Positions 7,197-16,513 of a stretch of 52,721 bases of DNA are shown piece by piece. Both the position numbers and the translations under genes were made by a program. Location of the stretch: positions 1 through 52,721 of the forward strand of contig NZ_JALOAN010000016.1 in assembly GCF_023228785.1 (NCBI RefSeq), given 5' to 3'. The notes beneath the pieces are model-generated. The model was not told the origin of the DNA. It saw only the letters and a list, made by a program, of their open reading frames with translations, and did no database searches. Within the stretch, counting starts at the first letter, position 1. Every line of letters begins with the position of its first letter. Origin of the DNA: Sulfurimonas sp. (lineage in GTDB: Bacteria; Campylobacterota; Campylobacteria; Campylobacterales; Sulfurimonadaceae).

Positions 7197-9563
7197 ATGA
7201 TTACAGTTATAAAAAGAAATGGTAGAACAGAGCCTCTTGATATTTCAAAGATACAAAAATATACTTCAGCAGCTATTGCAGGACTTGAAAATGTATCTCA
7301 AAGTGAACTAGAAGTTGATGCACAGATTCAGTTTCGCGATGGCATTACTTCTAAAGAGATCCAACAGACTCTTATAAAAACCGCAGTTGATAAGATAGAC
7401 ATAGATGCACCAAACTGGACTTTCGTTGCATCTAGACTCTTTATGTTTAACCTCTACCATCAAGTAAATGGCTTTACAGGTTATGACACACTAGAGAAGT
7501 ACTTCAAAAGAGGCGAAAAAGAGGGCAGACTTCTTCAAGGTTTAGCAGAAATGTACGACCTAGAAGAGCTAAACAAACATATAAAACCAGAGAGAGATAT
7601 GCTCTTTAACTATTTGGGTGTTAAAACACTTTATGATAGATACCTTATAAAAGACAGAAACTCTAACCCAATAGAGCTTCCTCAACATATGTTTATGGCC
7701 ATAGCAATGTTTTTAGCTCATAGAGAAGAAGATAAACATGAGTGGGCACTAAAATTTTATAACATGATCTCTCAGTTTGAGGTTATGCTTGCAACTCCAA
7801 CTCTCTCAAATGCAAGAACAACAAGACATCAACTATCATCTTGTTACATAGGATCTACTCCTGACAATATAGAGGGAATTTTTGACTCATACGCTGAGAT
7901 GGCTATGCTCTCTAAGTTTGGCGGAGGCATCGGTTGGGACTGGACTGGGATCCGTTCAATGGGATCTTATATAGATGGACATAAAAATGCAGCAGGTGGA
8001 ACTGTTCCATTTTTAAAGATAACAAACGATATCGCCATTGCAGTTGATCAGTTAGGCACAAGAAAAGGTGCTATTGCTGTTTATATGGAACCTTGGCACA
8101 TAGATATAAATGACTTTTTAGATTTAAAGAAAAACTCTGGTGAAGAGCGTCGCCGTGCACATGATCTGTTTCCATCAATGTGGCTAAATGATTTGTTTTT
8201 AAGAAGAGTTCAAGAAGATGGAATCTGGACACTTTTTGATCCTTACGATGCTGGAGATCTAGCTACACTTTATGGAGAAGAGTTTGACAAACGATATATG
8301 GAACTTGAAGAAGATGAGAGCATTGTAAAAGAGAAGATAAAGGCTAAAAACCTTTGGAAAAAGATACTAACGTCTTACTTTGAAACAGGTTCTCCTTTTT
8401 TATGTTTTAAAGACAATGCTAACCGTGCTAACCCTAACAATCATGTTGGTGTTATAAGAAGCTCTAACCTTTGTACTGAGATATTTCAAAACACTAATCC
8501 AAACCACTATAAGATAAAACTCATCTTTGAAAATGGTGACTTTGTATCTTATGAAGAAGATGAGATAGTAACTGTTGATAGTGGCGCACAAAAACCAGCT
8601 AAGAAAATAACTGCACTAGATTCACTTGGTGGACTTCCAATCTATGTAGTTGAAAAAGAAAAGATAAATGGTGATACTGCTGTTTGTAACTTAGCATCAG
8701 TAAACCTTTCTCGTATAAACACTAAAGAAGATATAGACAGAATCGTGCCTATAGCAATTCGTTGTTTGGATAATGTTATAGACCTTAACTTTTATCCAAT
8801 AGAAAAAGTAAAACGAACTAACATGAAGAGTAGATCTATCGGTCTAGGTGTTATGGGTGAGGCACAAATGTTAGCTGAACAAGGCATATCTTGGGGAACA
8901 CAAGAACACTTTGATAGGATAGATGAAGTTATGGAAGCTGTTAGTTATAACGCTATCTCTGCATCATCAGATCTAGCTTTAGAAAAAGGAAAGTATCCTG
9001 ATTTTGAAGGATCTCAGTGGAGTAAAGGCACTATGCCAATGGATCACGCTAACGCTGAAGTTAGAAACTTAGTAGATCGTGGAGGCTTATTTGCATCTAC
9101 TTATGAGTGGGATGATTTAAGAGCTAAAGTTAAAAAGCAAGGTATGAGAAATGGTTATCTAATGGCTATTGCACCAACAAGTTCTATCTCTATCCTTACT
9201 GGAACTACTCAAGCTATAGAGCCAGTATTTAAAAGAAAGTGGTTTGAAGAAAATCTAAGCGGACTTATCCCAGTGGTTGTTCCAAATCTCTCTCCTGAGA
9301 CTTGGTCTTACTATACTCCTGCTTATGATCTAAACCAAACTGCACTTATAAAAGCTGCAGCCATTAGACAGAAGTGGCTAGATCAAGGTCAGAGTCTGAA
9401 CATTTTTATAACACTTGATAAAGCTAGTGGAAGATACTTAAATGAGATCTATATGCTAGCTTGGAAGCTAGGCCTAAAATCAACTTATTATCTTCGTTCA
9501 CAATCTCCTGAAGTAGCAAATGATGTTGAAGATAGAAGTATGGAGTGTGTAGGTTGTCAATAG
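7197..9563 (+). CDS. nrdA: Class I ribonucleoside-diphosphate reductase large subunit NrdA
   Basis: This 788-residue protein has an N-terminal ATP cone (about 1-90), LSSC (Cys216), NLCTEI (Cys426 thiyl site and Glu428) and AVCNLAS (Cys497). The C-terminal ECVGC is the thiol-shuttle pair. It reduces ribonucleotides with NrdB. The distance from Cys426 to Cys497 is 71 residues, against 23 between the equivalent cysteines of E. coli NrdA (439 and 462), so about 48 extra residues sit near the active site. The small subunit gene lies about 17.5 kb away. ATG start is preceded by TAGGA. The next gene starts 2 nt after the stop codon. Confidence 0.96.
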   Translation: MITVIKRNGRTEPLDISKIQKYTSAAIAGLENVSQSELEVDAQIQFRDGITSKEIQQTLIKTAVDKIDIDAPNWTFVASRLFMFNLYHQVNGFTGYDTLEKYFKRGEKEGRLLQGLAEMYDLEELNKHIKPERDMLFNYLGVKTLYDRYLIKDRNSNPIELPQHMFMAIAMFLAHREEDKHEWALKFYNMISQFEVMLATPTLSNARTTRHQLSSCYIGSTPDNIEGIFDSYAEMAMLSKFGGGIGWDWTGIRSMGSYIDGHKNAAGGTVPFLKITNDIAIAVDQLGTRKGAIAVYMEPWHIDINDFLDLKKNSGEERRRAHDLFPSMWLNDLFLRRVQEDGIWTLFDPYDAGDLATLYGEEFDKRYMELEEDESIVKEKIKAKNLWKKILTSYFETGSPFLCFKDNANRANPNNHVGVIRSSNLCTEIFQNTNPNHYKIKLIFENGDFVSYEEDEIVTVDSGAQKPAKKITALDSLGGLPIYVVEKEKINGDTAVCNLASVNLSRINTKEDIDRIVPIAIRCLDNVIDLNFYPIEKVKRTNMKSRSIGLGVMGEAQMLAEQGISWGTQEHFDRIDEVMEAVSYNAISASSDLALEKGKYPDFEGSQWSKGTMPMDHANAEVRNLVDRGGLFASTYEWDDLRAKVKKQGMRNGYLMAIAPTSSISILTGTTQAIEPVFKRKWFEENLSGLIPVVVPNLSPETWSYYTPAYDLNQTALIKAAAIRQKWLDQGQSLNIFITLDKASGRYLNEIYMLAWKLGLKSTYYLRSQSPEVANDVEDRSMECVGCQ

Positions 9564-9564
9564 G

Positions 9565-9930
9565 ATGAAACCACTACTTGAAAAAGATCTTGAAAGATTT
9601 TGCACAAGATTTATTAAGTTTGTAGATGCAGAACTTCGCTCATTTGAAGTAATATCAAAAGATGTTATAAAAGTTGTTATAGCTACACAAGACAGTTCTA
9701 GAGATTATGATTGGGTAACAATAACTTTAGAGTTTAATAATGTTAGTGATGCAAAGCTTCTAAAAGATGATAAACTATCTCTTATAGATATGAGTGATGG
9801 ACTTACTATTTTAAGTCAAGATAGTCTTTTTGCATTTGGTGTTGGAAATTATGATAATATATTTGGTATAAAAAATGCTATATGCTATATAATATCTTCT
9901 AGTATCAAATACAAAGAGGAACAATTTTAA
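9565..9930 (+). CDS. Unknown 121-residue acidic protein between nrdA and fliW
   Basis: The ORF begins MKPLLEKDLERFCTRFIKFV 2 nt after nrdA and ends 10 nt before fliW, so the three are probably co-transcribed. It alternates predicted strands and helices (DYDWVTITLEFNNVSDAKLL, DMSDGLTIL) and ends in a helix-like IKNAICYIISSSIKYK. There is no signal peptide, membrane segment or cysteine motif. I do not recognise the family. The start has only a weak AGG about 12 nt upstream, consistent with coupling to nrdA translation. Confidence 0.75.
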   Translation: MKPLLEKDLERFCTRFIKFVDAELRSFEVISKDVIKVVIATQDSSRDYDWVTITLEFNNVSDAKLLKDDKLSLIDMSDGLTILSQDSLFAFGVGNYDNIFGIKNAICYIISSSIKYKEEQF

Positions 9931-9940
9931 GGAGAAACTG

Positions 9941-10324
9941 ATGCAAAAGTATGAAGTAAAGGGTAATATATTAGGTTTTGAAAAAACAATGAATGTAGAA
10001 ATAGTTCAGATTGATAATCTTTTTTCAACAATAAGAGATCTAGATAATGAGGGTATTTCTTTTACAGTAGTAAATCCTTATGAATTAAGAGAATACTCAT
10101 TTGATGTAAAATCAAATATAAAAGTTCTTTTAGATATAAAAGAAAACTCTAATCTTAGTGCTTATAACATTGTAGTTATTCAAAAACCTCTTGAAAATTC
10201 TACTGTAAACTTTTTAGCACCTATAGTTATAAACAACGATAACATGACAATAGCTCAAGCAGTTCTTGACCCAAAAAGACATCCCGACTTTGGAATGGCA
10301 GAAAGCATAAAAGCTTTTATGTAG
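9941..10324 (+). CDS. fliW: Flagellar assembly factor FliW
   Basis: The 127 residues show the FliW pattern: an early GFEKTMNVEI segment, SFTVVNPYELREYSF, and the segment ENSTVNFLAPIVINNDN followed by AQAVLD. FliW binds flagellin and the RNA-binding regulator CsrA, so flagellin translation follows flagellin export. No csrA or flagellin gene is in the window. AAGGAG lies 7 nt upstream of the ATG. Its position behind nrdA rather than in a flagellar operon suggests it is not controlled with the hook genes at 39-45 kb. Confidence 0.92.
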   Translation: MQKYEVKGNILGFEKTMNVEIVQIDNLFSTIRDLDNEGISFTVVNPYELREYSFDVKSNIKVLLDIKENSNLSAYNIVVIQKPLENSTVNFLAPIVINNDNMTIAQAVLDPKRHPDFGMAESIKAFM

Positions 10325-10414
10325 TTAAACCATTAACCAAGCGTTATATATTCGTTAGCATTTCGTAAACCAAATGCTTATAAACTTTGATATTTCATTA
10401 TCAAGGAAAAACGG

Positions 10415-11770
10415 ATGAAAAAAATACTTTTACTGTGTTTACTCTCTCTATCTTTACTTAATGCTAAAGATGGAGTGAACTTCAAATATGCTGATGAAAA
10501 CACTCAGCGAAAAAATCCCACAAGTCAAAGCTTTATCCTCTCTTATAACAATGTTTTAAAAGATATTAGAACAAGTGTTGTAAATATATCTACAAAAAAA
10601 ACTATAACTGCCCAAAGGGGATATCAAAATCCATTCTTTTTTGAACAACCAAGAGTTCCACAAGGAACTTCGGGGAGTGGTGTAGTTATTTCAAAAGATG
10701 GTTATATAGTTACAAATAATCATGTTGTAGATGGTGCAGATGAGATAAAAGTTAGTTTAGCCGATAGCAAAAAAAGCTATATTGCAAAACTAATAGGTAG
10801 TGATGCAAAGAGTGATATTGCCATTATAAAAATAGATGCAGGTGAGTTAAATGCAGTTACTTTTTATAACTCGGATAATGTTAGAGTTGGTGATGTTGTC
10901 TTTGCTCTTGGAAATCCCTTCGGAGTTGGAGAGACTATCACACAAGGAATAGTCTCAGCTACTGGAAGAAATGGCATCGGAATAGTTGAGTATGAAGATT
11001 TTATACAAACAGATGCATCTATAAACCCAGGTAACTCTGGTGGAGCACTAGTAAACTCTGCGGGACATCTTATAGGCATAAACTCCGCTATTATCTCACG
11101 AAGTGGCGGAAATGATGGTATAGGACTTGCAATCCCTTCTAATATGGTCACTTCAATAGCATCGCAACTTATCGACAATGGCAAATATACACGCGCATAT
11201 TTAGGTGTTGGTATAGATGATATTAGTGAAGACATGAGCAGTTTTTATAATAATGAGTATGGAGCATTAATTATAAGTGTTGAAGAGAATTCTCCTGCAC
11301 AAAAAGCTGGACTAAAAAGAGGAGATTTAATCATCTCAATAAATGGCAAAAAAATACAAAATGCTAGTATGTTAAAAAATATAATAGGCTCTTACCAACC
11401 ATCAAGAGTTGTAAATATGAAATTTTTACGAGATAAAAAGATAGATATAGTAAATGTGGAGTTAGGCTCACTAAATAAAGAGCTATCAAATGCAAATGTA
11501 AATTATAAAGGTTTAAATGTAGTCTCACTTCCAAAAGAGACACAAAAAGTTTTACAAAATAACACTTATATATCAGGTGGCGTTTTAGTTGATAGTGTAG
11601 ATACAAACAGTGAAGCTTATAATATTGGTATAACAAAAGGTGATATTATAATTCAGATAGAGCAGACAGAAATAAAAGATATAGATGATTTTAGATCTGT
11701 TACCTCAAGCCAAGAGAAGAAAAGATTTTATATCTTTAGAAGAGGAAGTGTAGTTGCAACTGTTTTGTAA
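10415..11770 (+). CDS. Periplasmic serine protease of the HtrA/DegP family
   Basis: This 451-residue protein has an N-terminal signal peptide (KKILLLCLLSLSLLNA), a trypsin-like domain with His103 (TNNHVV), Asp134 (SDIAIIK) and Ser208 (GNSGGAL), and two PDZ domains (about 265-350 and 365-451). ENSPAQKAGLKRGD is a typical PDZ ligand loop. Such proteases degrade or refold misfolded periplasmic proteins. The ATG follows AAGGA at about 8 nt. It stands alone, with a 90-bp upstream gap and a separate promoter for gltA downstream. Confidence 0.94.
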   Translation: MKKILLLCLLSLSLLNAKDGVNFKYADENTQRKNPTSQSFILSYNNVLKDIRTSVVNISTKKTITAQRGYQNPFFFEQPRVPQGTSGSGVVISKDGYIVTNNHVVDGADEIKVSLADSKKSYIAKLIGSDAKSDIAIIKIDAGELNAVTFYNSDNVRVGDVVFALGNPFGVGETITQGIVSATGRNGIGIVEYEDFIQTDASINPGNSGGALVNSAGHLIGINSAIISRSGGNDGIGLAIPSNMVTSIASQLIDNGKYTRAYLGVGIDDISEDMSSFYNNEYGALIISVEENSPAQKAGLKRGDLIISINGKKIQNASMLKNIIGSYQPSRVVNMKFLRDKKIDIVNVELGSLNKELSNANVNYKGLNVVSLPKETQKVLQNNTYISGGVLVDSVDTNSEAYNIGITKGDIIIQIEQTEIKDIDDFRSVTSSQEKKRFYIFRRGSVVATVL

Positions 11771-11788
11771 TATCAAATAAAGTTTATA

Positions 11789-11797
11789 TGATATAAT
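11789..11797 (+). promoter_or_regulatory. Extended -10 promoter of gltA
   Basis: TGATATAAT matches the extended -10 form TGnTATAAT. It lies 33 nt before the gltA ATG, giving a leader of roughly 25 nt. No -35 hexamer is obvious. Confidence 0.6.
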
Positions 11798-11829
11798 AAT
11801 TTACTATTTTAGATGCAAAGGTTTTATAA

Positions 11830-13110
11830 ATGAGCAACGATACAGTAACACTTATAGATAATAGAACTGGAAAGTCTTATGAGCTTCCTATATTAGAAGC
11901 AACAGTCGGTCCTTCTGTTATTGACATTTCAACTCTTTACCAAGATACAGGAATGTTTACATTTGATAGAGGTTATACATCTACTGCATCTTGTCGCTCA
12001 AAGATAACTTATATCGATGGAGATAAAGGTAAACTGATGTATAGAGGATATGATATTTCATATCTTGCAACTGAAAAAACATTTCTTGATACTGCATATT
12101 TACTTTTAAATAAAGAACTACCAACTCAAGAAGAGCTTGAAAATTTTAAAGAAGAGATGGCAAAACGCTCATTTATTCATGAGGGTATGAAAAAGCTATT
12201 TGACTCCTTTCCAGATCAAGCTCATCCAATGGCTATTCTTTCTGCTGGTGTCTCAGCACTATCTACTTTTTACTTTGATCATTTAGATATAGATTCACCT
12301 GAAGAATACATGGAAATGGCAAATAGAATCATTGCTAAAATTCCTACTATTGCTGCTTTTTCATATAGATATTCAAATGGTCTTCCTATTATCTACCCAG
12401 ATATGGAGAGAGGTTTTGCAGAGAACTTTTTATATATGATGAGAGCCTATCCTCACAAGTATGTAGATTTAAGAAATATAGAGATAAAAGCACTAGACAC
12501 TATTTTAACTCTTCACGCAGATCATGAACAAAATGCATCTACAACTGCTGTTCGTAATCTTGGATCTACTCACGCACATCCATATGCGGCTATTAGTGCT
12601 GGGATTGGTGCTTTATGGGGTCGAGCTCATGGTGGAGCAAATGAGTCCGTTATTCGCCAACTAGAGATGATTGGCACAGTTGATAGAGTCGATGAGTTTA
12701 TAGCACGTGCCAAAGATAAAAATGATCCTTTTAGACTTATGGGATTTGGACATCGTGTTTATAAAAACTTTGATCCTCGTGCTAAGATTCTTAAAAACAT
12801 TAGAGATGAACTCATAGTAGAGTTAGGAATAGATAGTGAGCTTGTAGCGGTTGCTAACAAGATAGAAAACATTGCTTTAAATGATGACTACTTTGTTAGT
12901 AGAGGTTTATATCCAAACATAGACTTCTACTCAGGTCTTATTCTTCAAGCTCTAAAAATTCCAAAAGATATGTTTGCTGTTATATTTGTTATAGGAAGAG
13001 TCCCTGGGTGGATCTCTCAATGGATCGAATTAAAAGAGCAAGACAACATAAAAATAGCTCGTCCTCGCCAACTCTACTTAGGACCTGATGACAGAACTCC
13101 AATATATTAA
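11830..13110 (+). CDS. gltA: Citrate synthase GltA
   Basis: The 426-residue hexameric-type (type II) citrate synthase contains ILTLHADHEQNAST and GFGHRVYKNFDPRA, which carry the catalytic His and Asp residues. It condenses oxaloacetate with acetyl-CoA. Many Campylobacterota fix carbon by the reductive TCA cycle, where the forward enzyme's role is uncertain; that cycle cannot be judged from this window. The stop codon lies in the loop of a hairpin that probably ends the transcript. The next gene is convergent. Confidence 0.96.
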   Translation: MSNDTVTLIDNRTGKSYELPILEATVGPSVIDISTLYQDTGMFTFDRGYTSTASCRSKITYIDGDKGKLMYRGYDISYLATEKTFLDTAYLLLNKELPTQEELENFKEEMAKRSFIHEGMKKLFDSFPDQAHPMAILSAGVSALSTFYFDHLDIDSPEEYMEMANRIIAKIPTIAAFSYRYSNGLPIIYPDMERGFAENFLYMMRAYPHKYVDLRNIEIKALDTILTLHADHEQNASTTAVRNLGSTHAHPYAAISAGIGALWGRAHGGANESVIRQLEMIGTVDRVDEFIARAKDKNDPFRLMGFGHRVYKNFDPRAKILKNIRDELIVELGIDSELVAVANKIENIALNDDYFVSRGLYPNIDFYSGLILQALKIPKDMFAVIFVIGRVPGWISQWIELKEQDNIKIARPRQLYLGPDDRTPIY

Positions 13111-13121
13111 ATATTGGAGTT
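13095..13121 (+). terminator. Hairpin terminator overlapping the gltA stop codon
   Basis: AACTCCAATAT and ATATTGGAGTT form an 11-bp stem around ATTAA, whose TAA is the gltA stop. The downstream U-tract is weak (AAAATTTAA). The hairpin could also work for the convergent ppnP gene. Confidence 0.6.
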
Positions 13122-13126
13122 AAAAT

Positions 13127-13438
13127 TTAATCGATGTAAGAACAACAATAGTCGGTAACTGTTTTAACTCTAACATCAAAAGATGAGTTAGATGCTACAT
13201 TGAAAGACTCTGGAGTGTTTAGAGTTTTCCACTCCTCATCTGGAAGTTTAACCTCTAAATTACCACTTAGCATCTCCATAATCTCAGCTTTATTCGTATT
13301 GAAAGTATATTCTCCTGGTAGCATAACACCAAGTGAAATTTCTGAACCATCTTCTAACTCAACACTTCTGCTTGTTACACTTCCATCATAATAAATGTTT
13401 GCTTCTTTTTTTATAGTTGCATTTGTAAACTTGCCCAT
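13127..13438 (-). CDS. ppnP: Pyrimidine/purine nucleoside phosphorylase PpnP (cupin fold)
   Basis: The 103 residues begin MGKFTNATIKKEANIYYDG and continue with SVELEDGSEISLGVMLPGEY and FNTNKAEIMEMLSG. This matches the small cupin family once called DUF1255 (YaiE), shown in E. coli to phosphorolyse several nucleosides. A strong AAGGAG lies 7 nt before the ATG. The terminal CCSYID is a common family ending with a Cys pair. It is convergent with gltA and close to the end of the hemerythrin-like gene. Confidence 0.92.
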   Translation of the reverse strand: MGKFTNATIKKEANIYYDGSVTSRSVELEDGSEISLGVMLPGEYTFNTNKAEIMEMLSGNLEVKLPDEEWKTLNTPESFNVASNSSFDVRVKTVTDYCCSYID

Positions 13439-13491
13439 AATTTTCTCCTTAACTTTCTGTAATATTTGATTATATCAAAACTAACTAAACC

Positions 13492-14457
13492 CTATTCCCA
13501 ATCAAGAAGTCTTTGTTGACCCTCAAGTTCTCTTATATGAGTAACATCTTGACTAACTTCTATAACACCTTTATAATTTTTCGCATCATCACGAATAGCA
13601 AAGTATCTAATGTGAATAAATTTGCCCTTAAATGTTATCCAAAACTCCGCTTCATCTCTACGACCTGCTTTAAACTCTCTTAATATCATCAAAACCTGAT
13701 CAACAGACTTTGGAGGATGACAAAATTTTACCTCACGACCTATAATTCCTGCACTTCTTGGAAAGACCCTATCATCACCACGATTATAAAAGATAACAAT
13801 ATCATTTTCATCAACATAAGTGATATCAACAGGCATAAATTTTAAAAGCCAGTTTATCTGTTCTGGCAACATATGACCCTGTTCTAGATCTATCCTTCCC
13901 TCAAGCGAAAAAGGGAGTTTTCTCTTTTTAGTGTCTAATGATGGGTGAATATATTCATCTTCTGTGTGAGCAGGATAAGCAGTTGGTTTTTCATCAAACA
14001 TCCAACCTATCTCTTCATCTCCATCTCGCATCTCCATCCAATCACTCTCTTGTAACATCTCTAATGCTCGTGGAAGAAGTCTACCCTCTTCTACTTGCAT
14101 AATGTGTTCTAAGTTATGAAAAAGATTTTGTAAAACCATCATAAGTGACTCTTTTTCATCACTCTCAACGAGGTTTCTAGCTTGTTTTACTATAGCTCTT
14201 ATATCGTCATGAAAAGCCCACATATTTTGAGATGGAGATGTCCAGCCGTATTGTTCTAAATATGGAAAAAGTTGGTTCTCTTTTCTTGCAAAGTGTTTTT
14301 CAACTAAACAAAGTCTTGCAAATTTCTCTTTAAACTCATCTTGGTTTTTAACTATATCTATACTATTGATACTTGCCATTAAACCACGAATGAGTTGATT
14401 TTCTTCTAAGTAAACTCTAACTGGATGTCCCTCTGGGAGATTTGTAAATTGATTCAT
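13492..14457 (-). CDS. Hemerythrin-like plus PAS protein (DUF438 type)
   Basis: This 321-residue cytoplasmic protein has an N-terminal His-rich helical region (about 1-150). Potential iron ligands are in EKHFARKENQLFPYL, AFHDDIR and FHNLEHIMQVEEGRLLP. A PAS-like domain (about 200-315) follows, with ITYVDENDIVIFYN and GRDEAEFWITFKGKFIHI. Similar DUF438/PAS proteins are thought to sense oxygen or redox state or to act as electron carriers; the function here is not known. It has no catalytic output domain. AAGGA lies 9 nt before the ATG. It is transcribed toward ppnP with a 53-bp gap. Confidence 0.82.
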   Translation of the reverse strand: MNQFTNLPEGHPVRVYLEENQLIRGLMASINSIDIVKNQDEFKEKFARLCLVEKHFARKENQLFPYLEQYGWTSPSQNMWAFHDDIRAIVKQARNLVESDEKESLMMVLQNLFHNLEHIMQVEEGRLLPRALEMLQESDWMEMRDGDEEIGWMFDEKPTAYPAHTEDEYIHPSLDTKKRKLPFSLEGRIDLEQGHMLPEQINWLLKFMPVDITYVDENDIVIFYNRGDDRVFPRSAGIIGREVKFCHPPKSVDQVLMILREFKAGRRDEAEFWITFKGKFIHIRYFAIRDDAKNYKGVIEVSQDVTHIRELEGQQRLLDWE

Positions 14458-14555
14458 ATCATATTTCCTTTAGCTACACTAGTGTAATTTTATTTTTGAT
14501 TGTATCTACTTTATATCTTTTATTTTTTGATATGTAGCAAGAGTTTCTTTTTAAG

Positions 14556-15032
14556 TTATTTTCTTAATCTAACTCTTTGTGAGTGAGTAATAGCAACAGC
14601 CATTGCATCTGATATATCTAGTGGTCTTATCTCTTTTTTTATGTTTAGTAGTCTTTTAACCATAAAAGCAACTTGTTCTTTTGTAGCTTTTCCATTTCCA
14701 GTTAGTGCTTTTTTTACTTGAAGCGCAGTGTATTCACTAAAATGTCCATGAACTTGTAAAATTTTTAGCATAATAGCCCCACGAAATTGTGCTAGTTTAA
14801 TAGTTGTGGCTGGATTGTGAGCATAAAATATATCTTCTACTGCTACTTCATCTATGGTGTGATTTTTAAAAACAATATCAAGAGCTTCTACCATTTGAGG
14901 TATCTGAAATTGTAGATCTTCTGCTTTCATCTTTATAAGTCCTGCCCCAAGCAGAGAGATTTTAGAATTTTCTAGCTTTATGAGTGCATAGCCCATATTT
15001 CTAGTTCCTGGATCCAATCCTAGTATTGTCAT
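14556..15032 (-). CDS. ruvC: Crossover junction endodeoxyribonuclease RuvC
   Basis: The 158-residue form starting at the ATG at 15032 begins MTILGLDPGTRN, the normal RuvC start with catalytic Asp7. AVEDIFYA supplies Glu, and DISDAMAVAITH supplies the C-terminal Asp pair. The frame is open to a TTG at 15065 and an ATG at 15056, but the extra basic residues are not typical of RuvC. The ribosome binding site is weak for all starts. RuvC cuts Holliday junctions with RuvAB. It is divergent from dnaA across the origin. Confidence 0.93.
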   Translation of the reverse strand: MTILGLDPGTRNMGYALIKLENSKISLLGAGLIKMKAEDLQFQIPQMVEALDIVFKNHTIDEVAVEDIFYAHNPATTIKLAQFRGAIMLKILQVHGHFSEYTALQVKKALTGNGKATKEQVAFMVKRLLNIKKEIRPLDISDAMAVAITHSQRVRLRK

Positions 15033-15078
15033 ATTTTTAATCTTTTTTTTAAACATTATATACAAAAGAGTTTAAAAC

Positions 15079-15187
15079 TTATTCACATAGTAATATTTTA
15101 GTTATTCACATATATTTAATAGAATTTTATGTAATTATGAGTTACTATTCACATATAAATAATTTAAACAAGGCTTTATGTGAATAT
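15079..15187. other. oriC, upstream half, with DnaA boxes
   Basis: TTATTCACA at 15079-15087 and 15102-15110, CTATTCACA at 15145-15153, and TGTGAATAT (minus orientation) at 15179-15187 across the dnaA start codon. The 9-mer core matches DnaA boxes known in Campylobacterota. The DNA between them is AT-rich. The ruvC/dnaA gap is short, so these boxes may also regulate both promoters. Confidence 0.8.
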
Positions 15188-16487
15188 AGGTCAAGAAGTT
15201 TTAGAACTACTAAGAGAAGAGATAACAGAGTTACAATATAATAGATATATTAAGCAACTCACCTATGATATTAAAAAATCAACAAGTGATATGGCAATTT
15301 TTTATGCCCCAAATGCTCTCGTTCTTAACTGGATAAAAAATAAATATACTGAAAAAATAGCTCATCTTTTTGAAATAAAGAGTGGTAATAAAGTCAATGT
15401 AAAGATAGCTCTTAAAAATTCAACAAGCCTAAAAGGTAAAAAACCAAAGAATGAGCAAAAACCACAACACTCTTTGTTAAATCCATCTCACACTTTTGAT
15501 AACTTTATGGTTGGTGGATCTAACCAGTTTGCTTATGCAGCAGTAAAGAGTGTTAGTGAATCAGCTGGAGAAGTTTATAACCCACTCTTTATCTATGGAG
15601 GAGTTGGTTTAGGAAAAACCCACCTGATGCAATCAGCTGGAAATGTTTTTCAAAACCAAGGTAAAATTGTTATATATACCTCAGTTGAGCAGTTTTTAAA
15701 TGATTTTATAAGGCATGTACGAAACAAAACAATGCCATCTTTTCAAGAAAAATATAGAAAATGTGATGTTCTTCTCATTGACGATGTTCAGTTTTTAAGT
15801 AACAAAGAAGGAATCCAAGAGGAATTTTTTCATACTTTTGAAGCACTAAAGGGTGCGGGCAAACAGATAATACTAACAGCAGACAAACACCCTAAAAAAA
15901 TAGGTGGACTAGAAAAAAGACTCCAAAGTAGATTTGAGTGGGGACTAGTTGCAGATATTCAGCCTCCAGAGTTAGAAACTAAAATAGCTATTATAAAAAA
16001 GAAATGTGAGATCAATAAAGTCAAACTAACTAATGACATCATAAACTATATAGCTACTGTGATAGAGAGTAATGTTCGTGAAATCGAAGGTATATTATCT
16101 AAGCTTCATGCTTATTCACAACTTATGCATATAGATATAGATTTGGCTTTTACAAAAAATGTTTTAAGAGATCAACTCCAAGAAAACAGAGCTAACTTAA
16201 CACTTGATACTATAACAAACAGTGTAGCAAAAGATCTAAATATAAAACCTACTGAAATTCGTTCAAAAGGTAGAAGTAAAAATCTAGTCTATGCTAGAAG
16301 AATTAGTATATATCTATGTCGTGAATTAACTCCAAATACTATGCCACAACTTGCTCAATATTTTGGGATGAAAGATCATACAGCTATTAGTCATACTATC
16401 AAAAAGATTAATGAACTAATGAAAAATGATGAAGATTTCAGAGTTAAAATAGAAGAATTGACTAATAAAATAACTTCTGTATCTTAA
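15180..16487 (+). CDS. dnaA: Chromosomal replication initiator DnaA
   Basis: This 435-residue protein starts with GTG, preceded by AAGG at 6 nt; the nearby ATG at 15178 runs directly into TGA. It has domain I (1-80), a short linker, AAA+ domain III with Walker A GGVGLGKTH (about 140-148) and Walker B LLIDDVQFL, and a domain IV helix-turn-helix (YARRISIYLCREL and MKDHTAISHTIKKI, about 370-420). It binds DnaA boxes and melts the origin. A box at 16112-16120 lies within the gene. A box on the start codon suggests autoregulation. Confidence 0.98.
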   Translation: MNIGQEVLELLREEITELQYNRYIKQLTYDIKKSTSDMAIFYAPNALVLNWIKNKYTEKIAHLFEIKSGNKVNVKIALKNSTSLKGKKPKNEQKPQHSLLNPSHTFDNFMVGGSNQFAYAAVKSVSESAGEVYNPLFIYGGVGLGKTHLMQSAGNVFQNQGKIVIYTSVEQFLNDFIRHVRNKTMPSFQEKYRKCDVLLIDDVQFLSNKEGIQEEFFHTFEALKGAGKQIILTADKHPKKIGGLEKRLQSRFEWGLVADIQPPELETKIAIIKKKCEINKVKLTNDIINYIATVIESNVREIEGILSKLHAYSQLMHIDIDLAFTKNVLRDQLQENRANLTLDTITNSVAKDLNIKPTEIRSKGRSKNLVYARRISIYLCRELTPNTMPQLAQYFGMKDHTAISHTIKKINELMKNDEDFRVKIEELTNKITSVS

Positions 16488-16513
16488 ATGTTATATTTTT
16501 CTTTAAAAAAAGA

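Noticed and set aside
8472..8687. Insert in NrdA as an intein
   Set aside because: It is only about 48 residues and lacks splice-junction Cys/Asn motifs.
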